In this document: positions 14,908 through 23,487 of the stretch, piece after piece
How the letters are laid out: each line of letters begins with the position of its first letter
How positions within the stretch are numbered: the stretch's first letter is position 1
Source: a virus
Length of the DNA stretch: 26,966 nucleotides
Direction: 5' to 3' (one strand)
Virus record (IMG/VR): IMGVR_UViG_3300025886_000127
Span: 1-26,966 of that record
The notes under the pieces: generated by a model
The model's database searches: none
What the model was told of the DNA's origin: nothing
What the model saw: the letters and a program-made list of their open reading frames with translations, nothing else
Program-made: the position numbers and the translations under genes

Positions 14908-17900
14908 AGGGACTACTCAACAAGAATATAATTCTGAGCAGGAAATCCTTATCCCAGTGGTGGATTCTACTTCAGAGTTTAATCCTGTGACAGATCAGGT
15001 AATTTTTTCTGTAGAAACTATTACAGGGGAATTATTAGTAAGTGAAAAAATTTCTAATTTTAATATCAGAAATTATAAAAATACTATTAATGAAGATCAA
15101 ATTTCATCAGTTGTAGTTTACCCTGTACAAAATATTGAAAAAGCAGGATATTCTACAGGGGTTTATAATATATACTATAATTTTTATAGAACAGCTTTAC
15201 AATCAGACCAATATAAATTCTTTCTTCAAGAAGTTTCTCCTAGTAGAACAGAACTAAGAATTTCAGCCAATAATGTTCCAGATGAAGAAATTAATTCTTT
15301 AGTACAGGAATTTCAAACCTTACTTGAGGGGGAAGCATTTAAAGATTTTTATATAGAGATAAATGGTTCTTATTATATTGCTAATAATATTTTAGTAGAT
15401 AGTGCATCTATCCCTAATACTATTCTTTTAAAATTATACCAACCTCTTCCTTCTAATATAGGGGTGAATACCCAACTTCAAGTAGTATTTGAGACTGCTG
15501 AAACTGTTGGATTTAACTTAAATTTACCTCCTAAACCCATCCCAATTGAGGGAGATGTAGAGTATATAAAAGGGCCTAATTTTAGCTACCAGCTTTCTGA
15601 TCAAGTTAATAATTCAACTATAGAACAAAATTATAATTCATTAGTAGAAACAAATCAATTAACTTCTTCATATAATGAGTTAGAAAATATTTTAAATCAA
15701 AAAGGTATAACTGTTAATATAGATTATACTAATTTTGATAATTTTATTCAATTTAGTTCTGCTGAACAGAGATTATTGAATTTTTATTATAAAGTAAATC
15801 AACTTGAAGCTTTTAATAATGATTTAAATAATTTAAATACTATTACTTCGGATTCACCTTCTGTGTCGGCTTCTAAAGCATCTTTAGAATCCCAGATAAC
15901 CAACATTATTAAAAATTTTGATGGATATGAAAACTACCTTTATTACACTTCAGGTACTTTAGCCTATCCTAAATCTAATTCTTCTCAACCTTACATTTTA
16001 CAACCTACAGGAAGTACAGAAGTATTAAACTGGTTAGGAAATTCAGATGAATCATCCCCTTATTATGGAGGTAGATTATTTACAGCATCTGTTTATGATA
16101 ACGAAAACCAAGACAATTTATTTAACACAGTTCCTACTTACTTAAGAGAAGACCCAGCTAATGTGGGGTATGAATTATTCTTAAATATGATAGGTCAGCA
16201 CTTTGATATATTATACTCATATATAAACATTATAACAGAAAAAAATAATGCTGATAATAGATTAGACTATGGTATATCAAAAGATTTAGTAGCAGATGCT
16301 TTAAGAGATGCAGGGTTAAAATTATACCAAAATAATTTTTCTTCTGATGAATTATATTCTGCTATTATAGGATATAATCCTAATGGTACTACTTTACCTC
16401 CTACAGGATCTGAAGTGATTGATACTTATGTAGCAGTTTCTAATAGTGCTATTCCTTTAAATAATTTAAATAAAGAAACTTATAAACGTTTATATCATAA
16501 TTTACCTTATCTTCTTAAGAAAAAAGGTACTGTTGAAGGTTTAAGAGCTTTAATTAATTGTTTTGGTATTCCTGATACTATTCTAAGAATATCTGAATTT
16601 GGAGGAAAAGATAAGGATAATACTGATGATTATGATTATACCCATAATAGGTTTAGTTATTCTTTATATGCTAATGCTGTAGATCAAGTAGTAGTACCTT
16701 GGACTTCTTCATTATTTGAAGATCCTGTACCTCAATCAATCTTCTTTAGATTTAAAACTGATGGGTATAGAAACTCCCAAACCCAGGCTCTTTTAGTTAA
16801 AGACAGTCAAAACCCTGAATTTCCTGATTTTTATATAAAATTAGAACATACTGGGTCAGGAGCTCTAACTAGTGGCTCCTACTCAGGCTCAATTCAAAGT
16901 CAAAGTGCGGATTACGGTACTTTAACTTTTGGGATAGGCAATCCTTCAGCTAATTATACAGCATCTATTAATTTACCTTTTTACAATAATGATTGGTGGG
17001 GGGTTAGTATAGTAAAAGAAAGATATAATTATCGTTTAAGGGTTGGACAAAAAATATATAACGGACAAGATGGTTGGAAATTAGGTTATTATGGTTCCGA
17101 TGAAACTGGTAATTTAATACCATCCTTAGCTTTTAATGCTTGGAATCCTACAGGAAGTGTTAAATTTAGTAATTCTATTGAAGTAAATAGTAGTTTTAAT
17201 ATAGATACTACTTTATTTAAAGGATATTATCAAGAAATAAGATTTTATAATGGCAATTTTGATGATACTGAAAGTGATTTTGATGTTATAACTAAAGATT
17301 ATATAATGAATCCTACTTCATTAGAATCTTTAGCTTTAACAGGATCTAATTCAACCTTTAATATTCTTTCATTTAGAGCAGCACTAGGTAATGAATTAAT
17401 AGGAGCTAGGGATAACTTATTTATACCTCCTATAATTTTTTTAGTTGAAGGAGGATTACCTACAAACCTTCCTTTTAACCTTCCTTTACTAAATAGCATT
17501 GTAAATCCTTCTTCAGGCTTACCTGTAAGTTTACCATTTAGTTTACCTCTTTTTAGTACTAGTACCCATTACTTATCTTCAATCCACCCCGCTATAACTG
17601 CAAGTTCAGATTTATTAATAAGTCAATCATTTGGAAACCATAGTACTTACCAAATTATAAATTATGATAGTGGTCAACCTTTTGGATCACATTTGATAGG
17701 TGGTACAGAATTTTATTATTTTGACCAGCCTGCTTTAGGTATCAGAAATAGAGTATCAGAAAAAATAAAATATCCTGATTTATCTCTCCCTTCAGGGAAT
17801 ACTTTATCTCCTTATAGAAGTGTTCAACAAAATTACCCTTCAGAAAGAAACTATACTAAAGATGTAAATTATGTTGAAGTAGCGTTTTCTCCACAAAATG

Positions 17901-19249
17901 AGATTAATGACGACATAAATTCTACGTTTGGATACTTTAATATAGGGGAATATATCGGAGATCCTCGTCAAATATCGGAATCATATTATTCATATCCTGA
18001 GTTGGATAATATACGAAATTCTTACTTTGAAAAGTATTATAAATCTTATGATTGGAAAGATTACATAAGATTAATTAAATATTTTGATAATTCTTTATTT
18101 AAAATGGTACAAGACTTTGTACCTGCAAATTCAGGATTAGCTTCAGGTGTCGTAATTAAACAACATTTATTAGAAAGAAATAGACAACGACCTGCTCAAG
18201 TTGAATCCTCTCAACATGATTATAGTGGATCTATAGAATCAGGATTTATTAGTGGGGGAACAGGAGGTACATTTAGTGAATTAAATGTATTAGGTAGTAA
18301 CCCTGAGGGTCAGTCTCAAGGGTTTACTAATCAAATTGCTCCGTTTGTTACCCAAAGTTGGGTGTATGATGTAGATACTCCTGTAGGTCCTCAAATTATA
18401 AGTCAATCTACTCAAGATGAATTTTATAATGGGGAATTTAGTGGAAGTGAATATACTGTAACTAATGGTGAGTTAATCCTTCCTCCTCCTTCAGTAGGAA
18501 TTGAAGATCATATAGGATTATACCCAATAGTTAGAGGATTTGTTTTCGAACCTAATTTCTCACCTGTTGATGATGGTCAACTAAATACTTCTACAGATGG
18601 ATTTATGCAAATATTTTGGCCCTTATATGTATTTTCAGATCTTACTCCTGAGGGGTATGTGAGAAATCCTGCGGCTACCCCAGTCCAGATAGCATTTAGA
18701 AATGATGATAGTGGGAATTATAATAATAGTGAATATTTTAATTACCTTTCCCCAGGGGATACCATTACTTTAAGGCAAAAAAATCTATCTCAAGCAGGGA
18801 TGCTTCACCAATTTACTATTGGGGGTACTTCAATATTAGAAATCGGAGGAGGAGGGATCAAATGGTATGTATTTACTATCTCAAATTATTTACCTAGTGC
18901 TAATCCTGTTAATTTAACTAGTAACTTACTTGGTACCTTAAATGCCCCCATACCCGCTGATTATTTTATGGATATTGACTTTGAACTTATGGTTGATGCT
19001 TCAGTAATAGATCAAGAAGCCTTCCCGGATATTAATCCTATACTCAATAATGTTCCTAATAATAGATTATCTACTATTTATCAAGATGTAGATTATGCAG
19101 GTAATTATATAACCCCTGTGAATTTTAATTTACTTTTAAATGGAGTAGGTTCTAAGTTTCCAATTCCCGATTCAAATTATACACAAGCAGGATGGTCTAA
19201 TGGTAGGTATAACGGTAGTAGAAATAGTTCACAAGATTTTAATCAATAA
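14876..19249 (+). CDS. Large baseplate wedge protein (gp7/P2 gpI-like) with LamG-like domain
   Basis: A 1457-aa structural protein, the largest in the window. Residues 420-455 (TYLREDPANVGYELFL) and 536-575 (KRLYHNLPYLLKKKGT, then GLRALINCFGIP) match the tail protein I pattern of contractile tails, to which T4 gp7 belongs. Position after gp25 and gp6 gives the W-J-I order. Residues about 605-815 look like a concanavalin/LamG sandwich (SIFFRFKTDG, NNDWWGVSIVKERYNYRLRVG, GYYQEIRFYNG). Residues 860-901 hold a tandem 21-residue hydrophobic-proline repeat. The C-terminal 300 residues include YNGEFSGSEYTVTNGEL and further beta domains. T4 gp7 is 1032 aa, so this one is enlarged, perhaps to carry receptor-binding parts. 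Confidence 0.65.
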   Translation: MTVLTPLNNPEGTTQQEYNSEQEILIPVVDSTSEFNPVTDQVIFSVETITGELLVSEKISNFNIRNYKNTINEDQISSVVVYPVQNIEKAGYSTGVYNIYYNFYRTALQSDQYKFFLQEVSPSRTELRISANNVPDEEINSLVQEFQTLLEGEAFKDFYIEINGSYYIANNILVDSASIPNTILLKLYQPLPSNIGVNTQLQVVFETAETVGFNLNLPPKPIPIEGDVEYIKGPNFSYQLSDQVNNSTIEQNYNSLVETNQLTSSYNELENILNQKGITVNIDYTNFDNFIQFSSAEQRLLNFYYKVNQLEAFNNDLNNLNTITSDSPSVSASKASLESQITNIIKNFDGYENYLYYTSGTLAYPKSNSSQPYILQPTGSTEVLNWLGNSDESSPYYGGRLFTASVYDNENQDNLFNTVPTYLREDPANVGYELFLNMIGQHFDILYSYINIITEKNNADNRLDYGISKDLVADALRDAGLKLYQNNFSSDELYSAIIGYNPNGTTLPPTGSEVIDTYVAVSNSAIPLNNLNKETYKRLYHNLPYLLKKKGTVEGLRALINCFGIPDTILRISEFGGKDKDNTDDYDYTHNRFSYSLYANAVDQVVVPWTSSLFEDPVPQSIFFRFKTDGYRNSQTQALLVKDSQNPEFPDFYIKLEHTGSGALTSGSYSGSIQSQSADYGTLTFGIGNPSANYTASINLPFYNNDWWGVSIVKERYNYRLRVGQKIYNGQDGWKLGYYGSDETGNLIPSLAFNAWNPTGSVKFSNSIEVNSSFNIDTTLFKGYYQEIRFYNGNFDDTESDFDVITKDYIMNPTSLESLALTGSNSTFNILSFRAALGNELIGARDNLFIPPIIFLVEGGLPTNLPFNLPLLNSIVNPSSGLPVSLPFSLPLFSTSTHYLSSIHPAITASSDLLISQSFGNHSTYQIINYDSGQPFGSHLIGGTEFYYFDQPALGIRNRVSEKIKYPDLSLPSGNTLSPYRSVQQNYPSERNYTKDVNYVEVAFSPQNEINDDINSTFGYFNIGEYIGDPRQISESYYSYPELDNIRNSYFEKYYKSYDWKDYIRLIKYFDNSLFKMVQDFVPANSGLASGVVIKQHLLERNRQRPAQVESSQHDYSGSIESGFISGGTGGTFSELNVLGSNPEGQSQGFTNQIAPFVTQSWVYDVDTPVGPQIISQSTQDEFYNGEFSGSEYTVTNGELILPPPSVGIEDHIGLYPIVRGFVFEPNFSPVDDGQLNTSTDGFMQIFWPLYVFSDLTPEGYVRNPAATPVQIAFRNDDSGNYNNSEYFNYLSPGDTITLRQKNLSQAGMLHQFTIGGTSILEIGGGGIKWYVFTISNYLPSANPVNLTSNLLGTLNAPIPADYFMDIDFELMVDASVIDQEAFPDINPILNNVPNNRLSTIYQDVDYAGNYITPVNFNLLLNGVGSKFPIPDSNYTQAGWSNGRYNGSRNSSQDFNQ
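17453..17578 (+). repeat. Tandem 21-residue repeat (LPxxLPFxLPL) in the 1457-aa protein
   Basis: GLPTNLPFNLPLLNS (from residue 860) recurs as GLPVSLPFSLPLFST (from residue 881). The DNA copies have diverged, so the duplication is not recent. The strongly hydrophobic, proline-spaced segment interrupts an otherwise polar region just behind the LamG-like domain. Confidence 0.6.
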
Positions 19250-19255
19250 TAAAAG

Positions 19256-20731
19256 ATGCCAGATCCATACATTCCTTCTAATCCTGATGGTGCAGATTCT
19301 TTACCTTCTAACCCAGAAACTGCAATACTTAGCGGTATTGAACAAGAACAATTAAATAATTTTCTAGGTCCTGTAAATGGTGCTTTAGGGGGATTACCTG
19401 TTGCTGAAAGGAATTCTAGTTATTTTATCACTTATAAGGGAGCAGGGGGAACAGGTCCCGAAATTATAGATCAAACTGCTATTTTTATAACAAATTTAGT
19501 AGATTCTAAAGGAAATATAAGTAAACCTTCTGAGGATTATAATTCTTTATATAATTTAATTCAAAATTTTGAAGTAGGTAAAAATGTTATAGTTAGAAAT
19601 AATTTAGGATCTGAAAATAATAGTCAAATTGAAGGAAAACAAAAGATAACTGATGTTGGAAGACAAGAAACTATTTTGTTTTCTCAAACAGGATCTAGTC
19701 AAGGAGCTAATATCGACGAACTAATTTTTTTAAAAGATTTTGATAATGATGATATCCCAAGTTTCCTTTTTTGGTTAAATAAGGGAATCAAGAACTTGAA
19801 TGCAGGGGAACAGGATATTATTGAGTATAATAACGCTTATTTAGAACCTGATGTTCCATCAACAGCAACCGTTGATAATACAACAGGAACTTATACGGTT
19901 GGGAATTTATCAAGTCCTCCTCAGGAGAATATAGATATAGTACAGATAAATATATGGACAAAACTCTCAAATGATACTACTAATGTAATAAATGGTTCTA
20001 TTAGATTAATGAAAGATACCAGTGTATTTAGGCAAATACCTTTTGACATTGACGTAAGAATATCAGCAACAGAACCAAGAGAAAAAGAAATAAATAAGAC
20101 CTTTAGCATATCTAAATCAGATTTAAATAGTGCAACATTTAAGATTAATGTTGCAGTAGATATTGATGGATCACGGATTGATTTTATAAATTTTAGGGCA
20201 TCAACCCAATTTCCACAAACTTCTTTTCCAACCCCAACTCCAACTTATTGGTATAATAATAATGGAAATAATTTATGGTTAACAGCATCTCAAGATATTT
20301 CTTTAAATTATGAACAAACCCAAAATTCACAAAACATAATAGATACTATAGAGCCGGGGTTTAATTTTTCTTCCCCATCTCCTTTTATAGTTAGACCCGG
20401 GGATAAAATTAGATTTGGATATGATCCTACAACAGAGTATACAATTTATGAAGTTATAGAACCTATACAGGATTCTGAAGGAAGATTAAGATTAAGGCTT
20501 AATACGTTACTTCCTAATAATTTAAATTTAAATAATTTTGTATTACATAGAGTAAATTCTAATAATCCTACTTATATAATAGTAGATATTAAAAAGAATG
20601 ATCTTGTACCTAATACTGAAGAGTTTGAAGGAATTCTCCTTCCGGAATATCCAACTCAAGAATTAAAAAATAATTTAGAAAATATAATTTTAAATCTTAA
20701 AGAAAAAGGGATATTATCTAATGAAAACTAA
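19256..20731 (+). CDS. Beta-rich virion structural protein
   Basis: A 491-aa protein starting 6 nt after the gp7-like gene. It has a Pro/Asn-rich N-terminal arm (residues 1-50), a segment TAIFITNLVDSKGNISKPSED, then long beta-type stretches (VQINIWTKLSNDT, ATFKINVAVDIDGSRIDFINFRAS), a Pro/Thr linker near 323-330 (TPTPTYWYNNNG) and a further beta domain to the end. No catalytic motif. By position it should be a peripheral baseplate or short-fibre-related protein, comparable in place to T4 gp9-gp10, but no homology can be claimed. It ends the first baseplate operon; no terminator follows. Confidence 0.5.
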   Translation: MPDPYIPSNPDGADSLPSNPETAILSGIEQEQLNNFLGPVNGALGGLPVAERNSSYFITYKGAGGTGPEIIDQTAIFITNLVDSKGNISKPSEDYNSLYNLIQNFEVGKNVIVRNNLGSENNSQIEGKQKITDVGRQETILFSQTGSSQGANIDELIFLKDFDNDDIPSFLFWLNKGIKNLNAGEQDIIEYNNAYLEPDVPSTATVDNTTGTYTVGNLSSPPQENIDIVQINIWTKLSNDTTNVINGSIRLMKDTSVFRQIPFDIDVRISATEPREKEINKTFSISKSDLNSATFKINVAVDIDGSRIDFINFRASTQFPQTSFPTPTPTYWYNNNGNNLWLTASQDISLNYEQTQNSQNIIDTIEPGFNFSSPSPFIVRPGDKIRFGYDPTTEYTIYEVIEPIQDSEGRLRLRLNTLLPNNLNLNNFVLHRVNSNNPTYIIVDIKKNDLVPNTEEFEGILLPEYPTQELKNNLENIILNLKEKGILSNEN

Positions 20732-20739
20732 AAATAATA

Positions 20740-20766
20740 ATATTTATAACCACATATTTATAAACA
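20740..20766 (+). promoter_or_regulatory. Doubled late-promoter-like motif
   Basis: ATATTTATAACCA (20740) and ATATTTATAAACA (20754) lie 14 nt apart in front of the ATG at 20767. The first copy would place a T4-style start near 20758, leaving a 9-nt leader; the second abuts the ATG. This is the only place in the window with two copies, and it opens the second structural operon. Confidence 0.45.
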
Positions 20767-21426
20767 ATGGGATATTTAAATAATTCGGTAGTAACAGTAG
20801 ATGCTATCCTAACAAACAAAGGCCGAGAGCTTTTAGCAAGAGGTGATGGTTCTTTTAGAATTACTCAATTTGCCCTCGCTGATGATGAGATTGATTATTC
20901 ATTATATAATCCAACCCACCCTTCAGGAAGTGCATTTTATGGGCAAGCTATAGAAAATATGCCTTTATTAGAAGCTTTCCCCGAAACTACTCAAAATTTA
21001 AGATATAAAATGGTAACTTTACCTAGAGGTACAGCTAAAATGCCAGTACTTGATTTAGGTTTCTCTCAAATTACTTTAAAACAAGGTGCTTCACTAGCTA
21101 TTACTCCTCAAACTCTAAATTATTTAGGAGCTAATCAAGTATTTGAAGCAAATGGGTATACTGCCACAATTGCTGATGTAAGAGTATTAAACACATTTAA
21201 TGGGGTAGGCATTCAAACCGAAGAAGCTACTAGATTAAACCAAACTGAAACTTTAGGAACTAATGTATCTAAGACAGTTGTTGGTACAACCCTCAACTTA
21301 ACCGCTACTACAGTTAATACATTATTTGGTTCTAATACAGAATTAAATACTACACTTCAAATTGTTGGAAGAGATAGTGGAGCTAGAATCACAATCCCCG
21401 TAAAAATTACAAAAACTAACGCCTAA
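20767..21426 (+). CDS. Virion structural protein
   Basis: A 219-aa protein. The N-terminal 50 residues (VDAILTNKGRELLARGDGSF, then ITQFALADDEIDYSLY) form a pattern I associate with small structural proteins of T4-like phages of marine bacteria, from memory. The rest is Thr-rich and beta-type, ending in a strand-rich domain (LQIVGRDSGARITIPVKITK). No signal peptide. It is first in the second structural operon behind two late-type motifs, and overlaps the next gene by 1 nt. It is probably a tail or baseplate component; its exact place is unknown. Confidence 0.6.
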   Translation: MGYLNNSVVTVDAILTNKGRELLARGDGSFRITQFALADDEIDYSLYNPTHPSGSAFYGQAIENMPLLEAFPETTQNLRYKMVTLPRGTAKMPVLDLGFSQITLKQGASLAITPQTLNYLGANQVFEANGYTATIADVRVLNTFNGVGIQTEEATRLNQTETLGTNVSKTVVGTTLNLTATTVNTLFGSNTELNTTLQIVGRDSGARITIPVKITKTNA

Positions 21427-22463
21427 TGTCATTTAAAAGATTTGATCCAGAAGATTTTTTAGTAAGTGCAGATAGTATTACTGCAGGTGCTTGGACTAAT
21501 AACCTTCCTACATTAACTACTTTTCATACTTCTTCTGTCCAAGCTGGTTCAGTTAGTGGAAATTACTATCTAAATGTATTCCAACAAAATTCTACTTCTA
21601 CTGGGGCTGAAGTTCAGTTTAATATTGCTTTTGGGGATTCTGCGGGTTCAGGATCAGTATTATATGATCCAGGTATAAATGGAAGATCTTACACTTCTAC
21701 TATATTTGGTCAATGGCAAAATATAGTTTTAGGGGATGAAAATAATAATTTTGTTTTTGGGGGTGTTACTCCTGTAACTCAAAGTTTTTATGCATTATCT
21801 GTTAATAGATCCAAATTTAAAGGAAGTATATTCCCCGGTACTTTGGAGTTAAGAATTTCAGGCTCAAATGAAGTTGTATTAACAGATAATAGTAATGATG
21901 TTGATACAGTAGTTTATAATGAATCCGGAAGGGTATTCCAAATTGTTTCTGGGTCTAATGGAAGTGCTATATCTATAACTGATTCTCCTGCTAATGCTAC
22001 GGCAGCAGGAATGACAGTTTCAGGTTCATACGGTTTATTTCTCCCAGATATTGGGGCTATTATATTAAATCCTGCTGCTTTAGCTTTAGATAGTGGTGAC
22101 GGGGGTGCCGGAGTAACTACATTATATGCCTCAGATACTAATGATAACAATCCTGAGGCTTTATTTAATGCTATCTCATCTTCAGGTTATTTTACTTTAA
22201 ATAGTCAAGAAAATATAACTTCAGATTATGTATTTGTAAGAGCTAGAAATAGTGAATATAATTATTCTGCAAATCCTTCATTTATATCAGGTTCTACAGG
22301 TGAAGTTCTTTATAATAGCTTTATAAATTCACCACAATCATTTGTTACTACTGTAGGATTATATAATGATTCTAACGAATTATTAGCGGTCGCTAAATTA
22401 AGTAAACCATTAAAAAAAGACTTTACCAAAGAAGCCCTTGTAAGAGTTAAGTTAGATTTCTAA
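21426..22463 (+). CDS. Virion structural protein, paralogue 1 of a tandem pair
   Basis: A 345-aa beta-rich protein. It shares its overall order with the next gene product: a central strand set (SKFKGSIFPGTLELRISGSN / SKLYGEYVQPNSFRLIAPSG), a segment with G-x-I-x-x-x-x-G-I/A-I (LFLPDIGAIIL / GNIIYPQGIAIF), and a closing domain (ARNSEYNYSANPSF, VTTVGLYNDSNELLAVAKL / RANEFNYSLNPSL, VSTIGLYNENQELIAVGKL). The conserved end suggests a common docking or trimerisation domain, with variable middles. It is likely a baseplate or fibre-network component. It overlaps its upstream neighbour by 1 nt and sits 3 nt before its paralogue. Confidence 0.6.
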   Translation: MSFKRFDPEDFLVSADSITAGAWTNNLPTLTTFHTSSVQAGSVSGNYYLNVFQQNSTSTGAEVQFNIAFGDSAGSGSVLYDPGINGRSYTSTIFGQWQNIVLGDENNNFVFGGVTPVTQSFYALSVNRSKFKGSIFPGTLELRISGSNEVVLTDNSNDVDTVVYNESGRVFQIVSGSNGSAISITDSPANATAAGMTVSGSYGLFLPDIGAIILNPAALALDSGDGGAGVTTLYASDTNDNNPEALFNAISSSGYFTLNSQENITSDYVFVRARNSEYNYSANPSFISGSTGEVLYNSFINSPQSFVTTVGLYNDSNELLAVAKLSKPLKKDFTKEALVRVKLDF

Positions 22464-22466
22464 TGA

Positions 22467-23483
22467 ATGAGCTACTTAAAAACCCTCAACAGTACAGATA
22501 TAATAGTAACCCCATTTGAGGTTAATAAGGGATTTTCTTTTTCGGGAAAAGTTGAGTTAAGACAAAGCCAAATAGATAGATTTATAGGTTTAAAAATAAC
22601 AGGTTCTACCTTTCCTTCTGCTAGTGAACCTACAACAGGTGAAGTAGCTACTGAGTATCAAAGATTAATTTACGAATCTATTAAGGAATTATATTATTCT
22701 AATAATATAGGGACAGATACTAAAAATTATTTATATGGAGCACCTACAGCAACAGCTAGTTTAGTACCTGGAGTAAATGAACAAGGAGATGCTTACGTAG
22801 GTTCCTCTTCTTCAACATCAAGATATTATAATTATCCCCAAACAGATTTATCTTTTGAAAGATATTTCCCCACATCCTCAGGGGAAATAATTGGAGTTAT
22901 TTCTATTCCTTCTAAATTATATGGAGAATATGTTCAACCCAATTCATTCCGTCTAATAGCTCCTAGTGGTAGTGTAAAAGATGATGGCGAAGGTAATCTT
23001 ATTATAAATAATAACCCTAATTTAATTTGTGGAAATATAATATACCCTCAAGGTATAGCTATTTTTACTAGGGGATTTGATGATGTTGCTTACGGATTTG
23101 CAGGATATGGAATTGATATTTATGGGGGAATTAATGAAGAAGGACAAAATATAACAAATTTTATTACTTCTAGTGAAGTTACTATATCGTTTTCTTCTTC
23201 ATTTAGTATTTATGAAACCCAATATAAATGTACTGTTAGAGCAAATGAGTTTAATTACTCATTAAATCCTAGTTTATTAAAAAATTATGGACAAAATGAA
23301 ATTATCACTTCAGGAAGTAGTAAATATAAAGATTTTGTAACAGGGTCTAGTTTTGATCCATATGTTTCTACAATAGGTTTATATAATGAAAATCAAGAAT
23401 TAATAGCTGTAGGGAAATTACCCCAACCTCTTCCTACTTCACAAACCACAGATACTACCATACTTATAAACATAGATAGATAA
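22467..23483 (+). CDS. Virion structural protein, paralogue 2 of a tandem pair
   Basis: A 338-aa protein similar throughout its plan to the product of the preceding gene (see its entry), best at the C-terminus (NEFNYSLNPSL, then VSTIGLYNENQELIAVGKLPQPL). Its first 150 residues differ: they include a helical stretch (YQRLIYESIKELYYSNN) and a Tyr/Ser-rich loop (SSSSTSRYYNYPQTDLSFERYF). The start at 22467 is chosen over the overlapping ATG at 22463, which is out of frame. An ancient tandem duplication is likely, with divergence of the N-terminal part for different partners. Confidence 0.6.
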   Translation: MSYLKTLNSTDIIVTPFEVNKGFSFSGKVELRQSQIDRFIGLKITGSTFPSASEPTTGEVATEYQRLIYESIKELYYSNNIGTDTKNYLYGAPTATASLVPGVNEQGDAYVGSSSSTSRYYNYPQTDLSFERYFPTSSGEIIGVISIPSKLYGEYVQPNSFRLIAPSGSVKDDGEGNLIINNNPNLICGNIIYPQGIAIFTRGFDDVAYGFAGYGIDIYGGINEEGQNITNFITSSEVTISFSSSFSIYETQYKCTVRANEFNYSLNPSLLKNYGQNEIITSGSSKYKDFVTGSSFDPYVSTIGLYNENQELIAVGKLPQPLPTSQTTDTTILINIDR

Positions 23484-23487
23484 TACC

